The notes under the pieces: model-generated
Told to the model about the DNA's origin: nothing
Database searches by the model: none
What the model saw: only the letters and a program-made list of their open reading frames with translations
Shown: piece after piece, positions 17,015 to 25,865 of the stretch
Layout of the letters: every line of letters begins with the position of its first letter
How positions within the stretch are numbered: position 1 is the stretch's first letter
Assembly: GCA_902496665.1 (NCBI GenBank)
Contig: CABVBU010000010.1
Span: 1 to 64,000, forward strand
Source of the DNA: an uncultured Clostridium sp.
GTDB lineage: Bacteria; Bacillota; Clostridia; Lachnospirales; Lachnospiraceae
Length of the DNA: 64,000 nucleotides
Reading direction: 5' to 3'
Made by a program: the position numbers and the translations under genes

Positions 17015-18325
17015 TTATTCCTGTAATGTCTTAAACGCCTCGTCCAGATCCTCGATGATGTCGTCGATGTTCTCTGTACCGATGGAGAGACGGATCGTGT
17101 TCTGCTTGATGCCCTGGTCCGCTAACTCCTCGTCATTTAACTGGGAGTGAGTTGTGGAAGCCGGATGGATCACGAGGGACTTCACGTCAGCGACGTTTGC
17201 AAGTAAGGAGAAGAGTTCGAGGTTATCGATGAACTTCTTCGCTGCCTCTGCGCCGCCTTTGATCTCGAAGGTGAAGATGGAGCCGCCGCCGTTCGGGAAG
17301 TATTTCTTGTAGAGTCTCTGCTGTTCCGGATCATCAGATACGGACGGATGGTTTACTTTTTCTACGAGCGGATGGTTGTTTAAGTACTCAACAACCTTTA
17401 ATGCGTTCTGTACATGGCGCTCTACACGGAGAGACAGTGTCTCGAGTCCCTGTAAGAAGATGAATGCGTGGAACGGGGAGATTGTTGCTCCTGTGTCACG
17501 AAGTAAGATCGCACGGATCTTTGTAACGAATGCTGCTTTTCCTGCTGCCTTTACGAAGCTTACGCCGTGGTAGCTCGGGTTCGGCTCAACTAAGGACGGG
17601 AACTTTCCGCTTGCTTCCCAGTCGAAGTTGCCGCTGTCGATGATCACACCGCCGATGGTGGTTCCGTGGCCACCGATGAATTTTGTTGCGGAGTGGAATA
17701 CGATATCAGCGCCGTACTCGATCGGTCTTACAAGGTATGGAGTCGCGAATGTGTTGTCCACAACAAGCGGGATCTTATGTGCGTGGGCGATGGATGCCAG
17801 CTTCTCAATATCAACGACATCGGAGTTCGGATTTCCAAGTGTCTCAACATGGATTGCTTTTGTATTCTCCTGGATCGCGTTCTCAACTTCCTCGTAGTTA
17901 AACGGGTCAACGAAGGTTGCTGTCACGCCGTACTCCGGAAGTGTGTGTGCTAAAAGGTTGTATGTTCCGCCATAGATGTTCTTTGCCGCGACGATGTGGT
18001 CACCTGCATGTGCAAGGTTCTGGAATACATAGGTTGCAGCTGCCGCGCCGGAGGCAACTGCCAGCGCCGCAACGCCGCCCTCCAATGCTGCGACTCTCTT
18101 CTCAAATACATCCTCGGTCGGATTTGTCAGTCTGCCGTAGATATTTCCTGCGTCTGTGAGTCCGAAACGTGCTGCCGCATGCTCGCAGTTTCTGAATACA
18201 TAGGAAGAGGTCTGGTAGATCGGAACCGCTCTCGCGTCTGTCACCGGATCCGGCTGCTCCTGTCCTACATGAAGCTGTAATGTCTCGAATTTGAAGTTTC
18301 TCTCTGCTCTTGTTTTCTTTGCCAT
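17015..18325 (-). CDS. metY: O-acetylhomoserine aminocarboxypropyltransferase (homocysteine synthase)
   Basis: This 436-residue enzyme belongs to the Cys/Met-metabolism PLP family. The N-terminal FETLQLHVGQEQPDP and long C-terminal part match MetY. The PLP lysine lies in VFHSATKFIGGHGTTIGG, and IYQTSSYVFR and NIYGRLTNPTEDVFE are family landmarks. It makes homocysteine from O-acetylhomoserine and sulfide, which is direct sulfhydrylation for methionine synthesis. AGAGGAGGAAAATCACT precedes the ATG. The upstream promoter overlaps a dyad that could bind the nearby Rrf2 regulator. Confidence 0.94.
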   Translation of the reverse strand: MAKKTRAERNFKFETLQLHVGQEQPDPVTDARAVPIYQTSSYVFRNCEHAAARFGLTDAGNIYGRLTNPTEDVFEKRVAALEGGVAALAVASGAAAATYVFQNLAHAGDHIVAAKNIYGGTYNLLAHTLPEYGVTATFVDPFNYEEVENAIQENTKAIHVETLGNPNSDVVDIEKLASIAHAHKIPLVVDNTFATPYLVRPIEYGADIVFHSATKFIGGHGTTIGGVIIDSGNFDWEASGKFPSLVEPNPSYHGVSFVKAAGKAAFVTKIRAILLRDTGATISPFHAFIFLQGLETLSLRVERHVQNALKVVEYLNNHPLVEKVNHPSVSDDPEQQRLYKKYFPNGGGSIFTFEIKGGAEAAKKFIDNLELFSLLANVADVKSLVIHPASTTHSQLNDEELADQGIKQNTIRLSIGTENIDDIIEDLDEAFKTLQE

Positions 18326-18395
18326 AGTGATTTTCCTCCTCTTATTCCGGATCGGGACGTCGCGTGTGGTTCCCGAAAAAATTTCTTATTTTCAT

Positions 18396-18454
18396 TTACC
18401 AACCACCCTATCTGGTTGCAAGGTAATAGTACCATATGTTGGAAAATCTGTCTA
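18396..18454 (-). promoter_or_regulatory. metY promoter with overlapping operator-like dyad
   Basis: On the minus strand TAGACA (18449-18454), a 17-base spacer and TACTAT (18426-18431) form a promoter. At the expected start site lies CAACCA-N7-TGGTTG (18400-18418), framed by TTACC (18396-18400) and GGTAA (18422-18426). The position suits repression, possibly by the Rrf2 regulator. Confidence 0.6.
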
Positions 18455-18566
18455 ATTGGATGTACTCAAGGTTTGTTATAGGTTTTTCCTATTGCTCCTG
18501 TATCTTTTTTCTCGTTTTACATCTTCTCAAAAAAGGAAAATCACATTATAATAAATATATGATAGT

Positions 18567-18715
18567 AAAGAGATTATTTGAGGTGGTAAATTTCATTGCA
18601 ACCACGCACCCTATGGGTTAAAAGAGAGGCAGGAGCCGCGACGCCTGCCAAATAATCTCTTTCGCTTTTTTATATTGACCCTGAATCAGCTCTGGTTTTC
18701 TGCCAGAGTTTTTTT
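18567..18715 (+). ncRNA. Structured leader with terminator: candidate riboswitch upstream of the NMT1-type binding protein
   Basis: A 14-bp perfect stem (18567-18580 with 18649-18662) closes a junction of three hairpins. These are GTGGT/ACCAC (18583-18605), ACCC-TAT-GGGT (18608-18618) and GGCAGG/CCTGCC (18628-18649). An intrinsic terminator follows: CTCTGG/CCAGAG (18690-18708) plus seven T. The GGCAG of the third hairpin could instead pair with CTGCC inside the terminator, giving an antiterminator. The binding-protein gene starts 68 bases later. It does not match the SAM, TPP, cobalamin, guanidine, THF or T-box consensus that I know. Confidence 0.55.
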
Positions 18716-18783
18716 GCACCTTTTCCTGCCCCTCTCATACACTGAACATATATGACGATCGCAAAGAGAGGTCTTTTGGTATT

Positions 18784-19782
18784 ATGAGAAAAATTCTGGC
18801 ACCGGTTCTTCTTGTGTTTACGGCGGTGGCTCTGCTTGCCGGGTGTAAGAAGAACACGGAATCATCTTTAACTCCTGTTACCTTAAATGAAGTCGCCCAC
18901 TCCATCTTCTACGCGCCCCAGTATGCCGCCATTGAGCTGGGATACTTTAAAGATGAAGGAATCGATCTGACACTCGTAAACGGCGCGGGGGCTGACAAGG
19001 TCATGACCGCCCTGGTATCCGGGGATGCAGATATCGGGTTCATGGGCTCGGAGGCGAGTATCTATACTTATATCCAGGGCGATGATGACTACGCCGTGAA
19101 CTTCGCCCAGCTCACCCAGCGGGCCGGAAACTTCCTCGTGGGGCGGACACCGGAAGCTGATTTCAAATGGGATAACCTCGTCGGTAAGAAAGTCTTAGGC
19201 GGCCGGGCAGGTGGCATGCCGCAGATGGTATTCGAATATATCTTAAAGAAAAACGGCATTGATCCCGCAAAGGATCTCACCATCGACCAGAGCATCAGCT
19301 TCGGACTCACCGCGGCAGCATTCACCAGCAATGATTTCGACTATACCGTTGAGTTCGAGCCTTTCGCGACAGCCCTGGAACAGGAAGGAAACGGCTATGT
19401 AGTGGCATCCCTCGGAAAAGATTCCGGCTATGTACCCTACACGGCCTACAGTGCCAAGAAGAGCTATATCGAAAAGCACCCGGAGATCATCCAGAAATTC
19501 ACAAACGCGATTCAGAAAGGTCTCGACTATGTAAACACCCACTCCGCCGAGGAGATCGCCGAGACCATCAAGCCGCAGTTTAAGGAGACCGACACCGAAA
19601 AGATCGCCATCATCGTAGACCGCTACAAAGAACAGGATACCTGGAAAGGGAATACGATCTTTGAGAAGGAAAGCTTTGAGCTTCTCGAGAACATCCTGGA
19701 AGAAGCCGGAGAACTCGACACACGTGTTCCTTATGAGGATCTTGTAAATACAGGGTTTGCGAAGGCAGCGGCAGGAAAATAA
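18784..19782 (+). CDS. ABC transporter substrate-binding lipoprotein, NMT1/SsuA-like
   Basis: This is 332 residues. The signal peptide ends in lipobox LLAGC. The mature part starts a periplasmic-binding-protein fold with LNEVAHSIFYAPQYAAIELGYF, followed by KVMTALVSGDADIGFMGSEA and the NMT1-type ligand-binding region. Relatives bind sulfonates, taurine, nitrate or thiamine precursors. No permease or ATPase gene follows. An SsuB/SsuC-like pair at 34.2-35.9 kb lacks a binding protein and might be its partner. The position beside metY makes a sulfur compound plausible, but that is inference. AGAGAGG lies 12 bases before the ATG. Confidence 0.82.
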   Translation: MRKILAPVLLVFTAVALLAGCKKNTESSLTPVTLNEVAHSIFYAPQYAAIELGYFKDEGIDLTLVNGAGADKVMTALVSGDADIGFMGSEASIYTYIQGDDDYAVNFAQLTQRAGNFLVGRTPEADFKWDNLVGKKVLGGRAGGMPQMVFEYILKKNGIDPAKDLTIDQSISFGLTAAAFTSNDFDYTVEFEPFATALEQEGNGYVVASLGKDSGYVPYTAYSAKKSYIEKHPEIIQKFTNAIQKGLDYVNTHSAEEIAETIKPQFKETDTEKIAIIVDRYKEQDTWKGNTIFEKESFELLENILEEAGELDTRVPYEDLVNTGFAKAAAGK

Positions 19783-19885
19783 TATCAAAACAGCGGCTTA
19801 AAATTCCACCTACAGAACTCGCCACTGGCATTTTTTCAGATGCATGGCAACAAAAAAGGAATATGGCAAAGCACATTCCCTCACT

Positions 19886-19926
19886 GGGGCGGTCATTTGC
19901 AGCCGCCCCGACCCTTCTGTTTTTCG
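19886..19926 (+). terminator. Terminator of the binding-protein gene
   Basis: GGGGCGG and CCGCCCC form a strong stem with a 10-base loop. CTGTTTTTCG follows ten bases later. It lies between convergent genes. Confidence 0.5.
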
Positions 19927-19932
19927 ATTCTT

Positions 19933-21198
19933 CTACACCGTATCTCCCTGCACTTCCTCACCTTTCATTCTCCACCATCCCGTCATCCACTTCACATAAT
20001 CGGTAAATCCCGCGGGATCCACATCCTGCACCGCAATGACAGGAATACTCCCGATCTCCTCCCCGTTAAACCGGTAGCGCAGCGTCCCCATCTGGTCTCC
20101 CGCCTTTACCGGTGCCTTTGCGCTCTCTTCCAGGGTCAGTTCCCGCTCCACGCCGGAAAAATCCTCCCCGTGGAGTCCAAGATATGTAAAGATGTCCCCG
20201 TAGGAAAGTTCCACCTCCGGCTCCTTTCCGCCTGTCACTGGAAGTTTCGGGAGTTCCGGCGGTGTCTCGTCCTTATAGAGCCTGCAGTTCCCATACCCAT
20301 AATTTAAGAGCGTCACCGCGTCCTTAAACCTCGCCTTAAAGTCCGGCGCTGCCATGATCGCGGCGATGAGTTCTACCCCGTCCTTTTTCGCCGTGGCGGA
20401 GAGACAGTATTTCGCGATGCTGGTGGAACCAGTCTTCAGTCCCGTCACCTCAAAATTCGTCGCCATCTTTAAGAGCTTATTCGTATTGGAAAGGCCAAAT
20501 TCCTTCGTTCCCTGCTTCGTCACATGGGTGATGTTCTCCATCCAGATCGTCGTGTAGTTTTTGATCTGCGGGTATTTCGTGATCAGCTCCCTGGACATGA
20601 GGGCGATGTCCCGGGCCGTCGTCACATGTTCCGGGGAATCCGTGAGTCCGCAGCAGTCGATGAACTTCGTGTGCTCCATTCCCAGTCCTTTCGCCCGTTC
20701 GTTCATCATCTTCACGAACGTCCCCTCGTCCCCGCCGATAAACTCCGCCATGGCCACCGATGCATCGTTTCCGGAGGCGATGACGATGCACTTGATCAAC
20801 GTCTCCACCGTCTGGATCTCGCCCTCTTCTAAAAACACCTGGGATCCGCCCATAGATTTTGCGTGGGCGCTTGTCACCACCTCGTCCGTCAGATGGATCT
20901 TTCCGGACTGCAGGGCGTCAAAGATCAGGATCAGCGTCATGATTTTCGTGACACTGGCCGGGTTTCTCGGCTCATCCGCGTTCTTCTCACAGATCACGGT
21001 CCCCGTGGATGCCTCCATGAGAATAGCGGACGGAGCTGTGATCTCCGGTCCGGTGTAGTTTTCCGCCGCAGGCTCCGGCATGATCTGCCTGCTCTCCTGT
21101 ATTTTGCCGCTTCTGATTCCCGCATATCCACTCACCGGATTCCCCGCCATGAGGATCCCTGCCATGATCCCGCATAAAATTCTTTTTCCTGATTTCAT
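19933..21198 (-). CDS. D-alanyl-D-alanine carboxypeptidase, DacF/PBP5 type (S11)
   Basis: This is 421 residues from an ATG with AAGGGG upstream. An in-frame extension of 64 codons lacks a site and signal features. A signal peptide (MKSGKRILCGIMAGILMAG) leads into the S11 domain. The domain has the catalytic Ser in NPASVTKIMTL (SxxK), SGNDAS (SxN) and LKTGSTSIA (KTG). The C-terminal PBP5-like beta domain follows, with a final helix (TDYVKWMTGWWRM) that anchors to the membrane. It removes the terminal D-Ala from peptidoglycan stems. DacF homologues act in spore cortex, but this could also be a vegetative enzyme. Confidence 0.9.
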   Translation of the reverse strand: MKSGKRILCGIMAGILMAGNPVSGYAGIRSGKIQESRQIMPEPAAENYTGPEITAPSAILMEASTGTVICEKNADEPRNPASVTKIMTLILIFDALQSGKIHLTDEVVTSAHAKSMGGSQVFLEEGEIQTVETLIKCIVIASGNDASVAMAEFIGGDEGTFVKMMNERAKGLGMEHTKFIDCCGLTDSPEHVTTARDIALMSRELITKYPQIKNYTTIWMENITHVTKQGTKEFGLSNTNKLLKMATNFEVTGLKTGSTSIAKYCLSATAKKDGVELIAAIMAAPDFKARFKDAVTLLNYGYGNCRLYKDETPPELPKLPVTGGKEPEVELSYGDIFTYLGLHGEDFSGVERELTLEESAKAPVKAGDQMGTLRYRFNGEEIGSIPVIAVQDVDPAGFTDYVKWMTGWWRMKGEEVQGDTV

Positions 21199-21479
21199 GG
21201 TTCTGCCCCTTATTCTTTCCCTATACAATATGGGATGGACATGATCCATTATGTATGATCCAACGTCTTTTATTCTGACTTTCCTGCCTGATGATTCGGA
21301 TGCTTCAAATGTCGGAACGGCGTCTGAGAATTCCTTTCCGGCACTGCTTACAAATTGCTTAATTTTCTTCTTTTTCATGGCAGGTAACATGGGTTTATGT
21401 TATGATAATAAGAGGAACAGACTTTCCCGCAAAAGACATTTTCAGTCGTTTTGCATATCGATAAATACGAGGTGATACT

Positions 21480-22985
21480 TTGGAATACAACGACGATTTT
21501 GAGAGACGCCGCGCATATATTTCAAGCCGCGAAAAAATGCGGAAACGGCGTCAGACCGTTCATCTTACGATTTTTCTTATGGTTCTCGCAGTCCTGATTC
21601 TGGGTGTCGGCGGAGGAATCTTTATAAAAAAGCACGGCGGTCTGCCGGGCTTCACAAAGAACAACGATGTCGAGACATCCTCTGATCCATCCGGCAGTAG
21701 GGAGACAAATATTTCTCTCGCTGAGAGCGGGTCCGACGGGGACGCGTCCTCTGAAACTCCAGCAACCACTACACCGGCAGCCGCCTACAATACCGGCGAT
21801 GCCGCCCTGGATGATATCTTAAACAGCGCCCACGCGAAATTCGTGACCTACGACTACGACGCTGCCATCGAGATCTTAAACTCCAAACCGGAGTACGCTG
21901 AAAATTCCGATGTGAAGGAACTGCTCGCCTCCTGTGAGGAGACAAAATCCACTCTCGTCCGGGCGGATGTGACGAAGATCACTCATGTCTTCTTTCACTC
22001 CCTCATCATGGATAACTCCAAGGCCTTTGACGGGGACGCGGATTCCAAGGGCTACAACCAGGTGATGACCACAAAGAGCGAGTTTTTAAAGATCCTGGAC
22101 TCCATGTACGCGAAAGGATATGTTCTCGTAAAGCTTCACGATATTGCCCACGAGGAGACAGATGAAAGCGGAAACACGAAGATGGTTCCGGGAACGATCC
22201 TGCTGCCGCCGGGAAAGATTCCATTTGTCATGTCCCAGGACGATCTCTGCTACTATGAGTACATGACCGGCGACGGTTTCGCAAGCCGGATGATCGTAGG
22301 TGAGGACGGAAAACCTACCTGCGAGATGGTGATGGACGACGGTTCTGTGTCCGTCGGCTCCTATGATCTTGTGCCGCTCTTAGAGGATTTTATCACGGAA
22401 CATCCGGACTTTTCCTACCGCGGCGCCCGGGCTGTCCTGGCATTCACCGGATATCAGGGCGTTTTAGGCTACCGGACAGATCCGTCCTATGAGAGTTCCA
22501 ATCCGAACTATGAGGCGGATAAAGAGACGGTCCGCCAGGTGGCACAGTGCCTCCGCGACAATGGCTGGGAGCTCGCCTCCCACAGCTGGGGACATATCAA
22601 TTTCGGGAAACGCTCCTTTGAGGATGTAAAGACAGACTCCGATAAGTGGGCCTCCAGGGTGGAATCCCTGATTGGAAAGACGGATATCCTGCTCTACCCA
22701 TTCGGATCCGATGTTGGCGACTGGCATCCGTACACAATGGAAAATGAAAAATACGCGTATCTCCATGAGCTGGGCTTCCGCTACTTCTGCAATGTAGACT
22801 CCAGCCAGTACTGGGTACAGTTTGGATCTGACTATCTCCGCCAGGGACGCCGGAACCTGGACGGCTACCGCATGTACTACGACCTGCCGGAGACGAATCC
22901 TGAAAAAGACCACTTAAGCGATCTCTTCGATGTGACCCAGGTTTTCGACCGCGAGCGGCCGGTTCCGGTGGCACCGATGAATTAG
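21480..22985 (+). CDS. Membrane-anchored polysaccharide deacetylase (NodB-like)
   Basis: This is a 501-residue protein starting at a TTG, with GAGGTG six bases before it. A short basic tail precedes a signal anchor (LTIFLMVLAVLILGVGGGIF). A Ser/Thr-rich linker to about residue 95 is followed by the deacetylase barrel. Metal and catalytic residues are visible as the Asp pair in MSQDDLCYYEY, the His pair in ASHSWGHINFG, and the late LLYPFGSDVGDW. The expected substrate is an N-acetylated surface glycan or peptidoglycan. The DD motif is slightly divergent from the usual FDDG, so activity needs testing. Confidence 0.82.
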   Translation: MEYNDDFERRRAYISSREKMRKRRQTVHLTIFLMVLAVLILGVGGGIFIKKHGGLPGFTKNNDVETSSDPSGSRETNISLAESGSDGDASSETPATTTPAAAYNTGDAALDDILNSAHAKFVTYDYDAAIEILNSKPEYAENSDVKELLASCEETKSTLVRADVTKITHVFFHSLIMDNSKAFDGDADSKGYNQVMTTKSEFLKILDSMYAKGYVLVKLHDIAHEETDESGNTKMVPGTILLPPGKIPFVMSQDDLCYYEYMTGDGFASRMIVGEDGKPTCEMVMDDGSVSVGSYDLVPLLEDFITEHPDFSYRGARAVLAFTGYQGVLGYRTDPSYESSNPNYEADKETVRQVAQCLRDNGWELASHSWGHINFGKRSFEDVKTDSDKWASRVESLIGKTDILLYPFGSDVGDWHPYTMENEKYAYLHELGFRYFCNVDSSQYWVQFGSDYLRQGRRNLDGYRMYYDLPETNPEKDHLSDLFDVTQVFDRERPVPVAPMN

Positions 22986-22997
22986 ACCTAGAATCAA

Positions 22998-23051
22998 AAA
23001 CGGACTTCAAAAGTCATATCTCATATGGCTCATGAAGTCCGTTTCTTTTGT
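22998..23051 (+). terminator. Terminator of the deacetylase gene
   Basis: AAACGGACTTCA pairs with TGAAGTCCGTTT across a 23-base loop, then CTTTTG. Convergent with the GTPase gene; likely used from both sides. Confidence 0.75.
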
Positions 23052-23225
23052 TTATATCTGCTAAAGCTTTCACTGGCAGTCCCTTCTGAATACATGGGAA
23101 CCCGCAGAGCCTGCCAACGGCAGCTTCTTCAGAATTCGAGAAAATCAAAATACGCTGGACAGTTTTTCCCATCCAGCGTACCTGGTATTATTCTGCATTT
23201 TCTGTTTTTCAGCCGAAATCCTCAT

Positions 23226-24173
23226 TTAGAACTGCACAATATCCTTGATCTCCTGCGCCGGTTCCACGCTCTCCGCGTAGAGCACCGGGCCGACACCGTC
23301 ATAGTCCGGCCAGAACTCGTATGCGATCTTCGCGCGGACCTTGACCCACTGCTTTGTCTCAAGGTTTCTCGCCTCACGCGCCTTGCAGATAAATCCCAAA
23401 AATGTCATATCTGCCTCACAGCATGTCATCGCCATACGGCCCGGAACGAAATAATTCTTCGGGAATTCCGGAGATTTTAATACCATACCGGTGAACTCCA
23501 CAACTTTTCCCTCGTAGCGGTCCTGCTTATCCATGGCGTCGATGTACCAGATGCCGTAATCCTTCGGATCGATCTTGATCACATCTGCCTTCATGTCGTA
23601 CGGAAGATCCTCTTCCAGAACCTCCTGCTCAATCTCGCCTTCCGCGTCCTCGAAGATCAGCTCTGCCTGCGGGTTTAAAGCCTTTAAGCCGCGGCGGTAA
23701 CGGGTGATGTTCTCATCGCTGACTTCATCGCAGCGGTTCATGATCACAAGCTCGGAGCGCTTTACAAGAAGCGCTAAGAGCGGCTTCATGTTGCTTAAAT
23801 AGAGCTCGAAGGTGGAGCCGTCGATAATCGTGATCTGCTGGAAGAGTTCCCAGGTATCCGGGAGCTGCAGCTGATCCTGCGGCCACATTCCGTTCCACTC
23901 GATGAGCACGCGGGCCGGGTCATATAATGCCTCGATCCGTCCGTAGAAATCCTCGTCCATCTCAGAGATATCTTCCACGGTAACGATCTTTGTTCTTGTT
24001 TTCTTTAAGATTTCCTTATCGTACTCCGTATCACCTTCCTCGCAGAGGATCAGAACGGTCGTACCGTCGGCCTGGAAATAGTCCTGCTGTAAAGTATTTG
24101 TGATGAACTGGGTCTTTCCCGCTTCCAGAAAGCCGTTGATGACAAATACCGGCATTTTTTCCTGCTGTTTCAC
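23226..24173 (-). CDS. G3E GTPase fused to a DUF1980/TIGR03943-type domain (metal chaperone-like)
   Basis: This is 315 residues. The N-terminal CobW-type GTPase has VINGFLEAGKTQF as P-loop and VIMNRCDEV as the NKxD-like base motif. The C-terminal 100 residues (EGKVVEFTGMVLKSPEFP, then GRMAMTCCEADMTFLGF) resemble the YcgQ domain, whose CC pair may bind metal. YcgQ partners YcgR in zinc-responsive systems. It is second in a two-gene unit behind another CobW GTPase and next to znuBCA, so zinc allocation is the likely job. The fused architecture is unusual. Confidence 0.75.
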   Translation of the reverse strand: MKQQEKMPVFVINGFLEAGKTQFITNTLQQDYFQADGTTVLILCEEGDTEYDKEILKKTRTKIVTVEDISEMDEDFYGRIEALYDPARVLIEWNGMWPQDQLQLPDTWELFQQITIIDGSTFELYLSNMKPLLALLVKRSELVIMNRCDEVSDENITRYRRGLKALNPQAELIFEDAEGEIEQEVLEEDLPYDMKADVIKIDPKDYGIWYIDAMDKQDRYEGKVVEFTGMVLKSPEFPKNYFVPGRMAMTCCEADMTFLGFICKAREARNLETKQWVKVRAKIAYEFWPDYDGVGPVLYAESVEPAQEIKDIVQF

Positions 24174-24316
24174 TGTCTTATTCTCCTAATTATATAAAAT
24201 GGTTCCTGCCCACGTCTTGCGCAGACAGGAACTTTTTGGTTGTCATGCATCAAAATAGTAAATGCCGTTGGACAGGTCTTCTATGTGAAGCAGCCGTCCT
24301 GGGCGAAACGCGCGTT

Positions 24317-25573
24317 TTATGCCTCGAAAGCTTTCTTTAACTCGTCTTCCTTCAGGTTGGAACCGATCACGCACACTTTTCCTGTGTAGATCGGAGCGCC
24401 TGTGCGGATCTCGGTCTCTTCCGGAACAAGATCGAAGTAGTACCATGTTCCGTCCGCATCCGGCAACATTCCCTTTGCGCGGAGAACCTGGCCGTATTTC
24501 TCGGAATGTGCGAGTTCCTGTAACAGGGACTCGAGTTTCTCCTTTGTGATGGTACGGTTTGTCTCAAGACCCCAGCTTGTGAATACCTCGTCGGCGTCAT
24601 GATCGTGGTGGTGATGGTGGTGGCCGCATCCGCACTCGCCGTCATGGTGATGGTGATGCTCATGCTCATCCTCGTCATCAGCATCGTCGTGGTGATGGTG
24701 ATGGCCGCAGCAGCACTCTTCGTCATCGTCATGGTGGTGATGATGGTGCTCATGCTCGTTTTCGTCGTCATCATCGTCATCGTGGTGGTGATGGTGGTGG
24801 CCGCACTCACACTCGTCATCGTCGTCATGGTGGTGATGATGGTGCTCATGCTCGTCTTCGTCATCATCATCGTGGTGATGATGATGGTGACCACAGCAGC
24901 ACTCCTCGTCATCATCGTCATGATGATGGTGATGACCCTCTTTTACCTCCTCAAGGAGCTTCTCAGCCATATCGTCTGTCGGCTTCTCGATGATCTCAAG
25001 AAGCTGCTCGCCTGTGAGCTTGTCGATCGGAGTTGTAACGATAGCTGCCTTCGGGTTCTTCTCGCGGATCATCTCTACACACTGAGCGACCTTGTCTGCG
25101 TCAGCGACATCGGTACGGCTTAACACGATCGTTCCTGCGCTCTCGATCTGGTTGTTGAAGAACTCACCGAAGTTCTTCATGTACATCTTGCACTTCTGAG
25201 CGTCAACGACTGTCACGGAACCGTTTAATACAACGTCGATCTCGCCCGCAACGTCGCAGACTGCCTTCATAACGTCGGAAAGCTTACCGACACCTGACGG
25301 CTCGATAATTACACGGTCCGGTGTATACTTTGTAAGGACTTCATTTAAGGAACGTCCGAAATCACCGACTAAGGAACAGCAGATGCATCCGGAGTTCATC
25401 TCACGGATCTCGATGCCGGAATCCTTTAAGAATCCGCCGTCGATACCGATCTCACCAAATTCATTCTCGATCAGGACTACTTTCTCGCCTGCAATTGCTT
25501 CTTTCAGAAGCTTCTTTATAAATGTTGTTTTTCCGGCCCCGAGGAAACCGGAGATAATATCAATTTTTGTCAT
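24317..25573 (-). CDS. CobW/COG0523 GTPase with a very long His-Asp-Cys array (zinc chaperone-like)
   Basis: This is 418 residues from an ATG with AGAGGTG upstream. The P-loop is GFLGAGKTTF, the metal-binding signature is NSGCICCSLVGDF (CxCC), and the G motifs continue to VVDAQKCK. Residues ~210-326 are a tandem array of HHHHHHDDDDE units with interposed CCCG or CECG cysteines. The C-terminal CobW domain (SWGLETNRTITKEKLESLL) follows. It should hydrolyse GTP to hand zinc, or another divalent ion, to client enzymes, with the array storing metal. It is first of a two-gene operon with its own promoter and neighbours znuBCA. Confidence 0.9.
   Translation of the reverse strand: MTKIDIISGFLGAGKTTFIKKLLKEAIAGEKVVLIENEFGEIGIDGGFLKDSGIEIREMNSGCICCSLVGDFGRSLNEVLTKYTPDRVIIEPSGVGKLSDVMKAVCDVAGEIDVVLNGSVTVVDAQKCKMYMKNFGEFFNNQIESAGTIVLSRTDVADADKVAQCVEMIREKNPKAAIVTTPIDKLTGEQLLEIIEKPTDDMAEKLLEEVKEGHHHHHDDDDEECCCGHHHHHHDDDDEDEHEHHHHHHDDDDECECGHHHHHHDDDDDDENEHEHHHHHHDDDEECCCGHHHHHDDADDEDEHEHHHHHDGECGCGHHHHHHDHDADEVFTSWGLETNRTITKEKLESLLQELAHSEKYGQVLRAKGMLPDADGTWYYFDLVPEETEIRTGAPIYTGKVCVIGSNLKEDELKKAFEA
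24594..24942 (-). repeat. Coding tandem array of His/Asp-rich units
   Basis: About seven degenerate units of roughly 45-60 bases, built from CAC/CAT and GAT/GAC codons, encode 5-6 His followed by 3-6 Asp/Glu, with cysteines in alternate units. Such arrays change length easily by slippage. Confidence 0.85.
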
Positions 25574-25693
25574 AATGACACCTCTTTCTTGCCATCCGCG
25601 CGGCATTTCTGTATTCCGGTCCACATCCACCGGCTCTCTTTTTTATGCCGGTCGAACCTGCTGCCGCACTTTCATTTTCGTTACCAATTACTA

Positions 25694-25721
25694 ACTTTAA
25701 CACATTTTCCACCAAAGTCAA
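25694..25721 (-). promoter_or_regulatory. Promoter of the CobW GTPase operon
   Basis: On the minus strand TTGACT, a 16-base spacer and TAAAGT lie about 120 bases before the start. I see no Zur-type palindrome. Confidence 0.6.
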
Positions 25722-25724
25722 GTA

Positions 25725-25758
25725 CTGCCGCTCCCGGCAGATGCCCGGAAAGCGGCAG
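25725..25758. other. Hairpin between znuB and the CobW promoter
   Basis: CTGCCGCT and AGCGGCAG form a perfect 8-bp stem enclosing a second CCGGG-type stem. It directly abuts the -35 box of the CobW promoter. It could end the znu transcript (no U run) or be an operator. Confidence 0.4.
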
Positions 25759-25865
25759 AAATACGAGAATTTTTCTCATATGATATCTTTTTTCTCTCAG
25801 TCTGCCAGCTCACTCGAATCCAGCCGCACCAGAACACATATCCGCTGAAATTCCGCTGTTCTTTT

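Noticed and set aside
18628..18649. AGCCGCG within a hairpin, reminiscent of the T-box motif
   Set aside because: The obligatory UGGN bulge is changed, no specifier stem I is present, and the element is under 100 bases.
24594..24942. Regular short repeats resembling a CRISPR array
   Set aside because: The repeats are coding His/Asp codons without unique spacers, in frame within a GTPase gene. No cas genes are in the window.
24599..25123. Plus-strand open frame of Val, Met and Ile repeats
   Set aside because: It is the antisense reading of the CobW His/Asp array; repetitive codons keep all frames open. The same applies to 27908-28186 opposite the znuA His loop.
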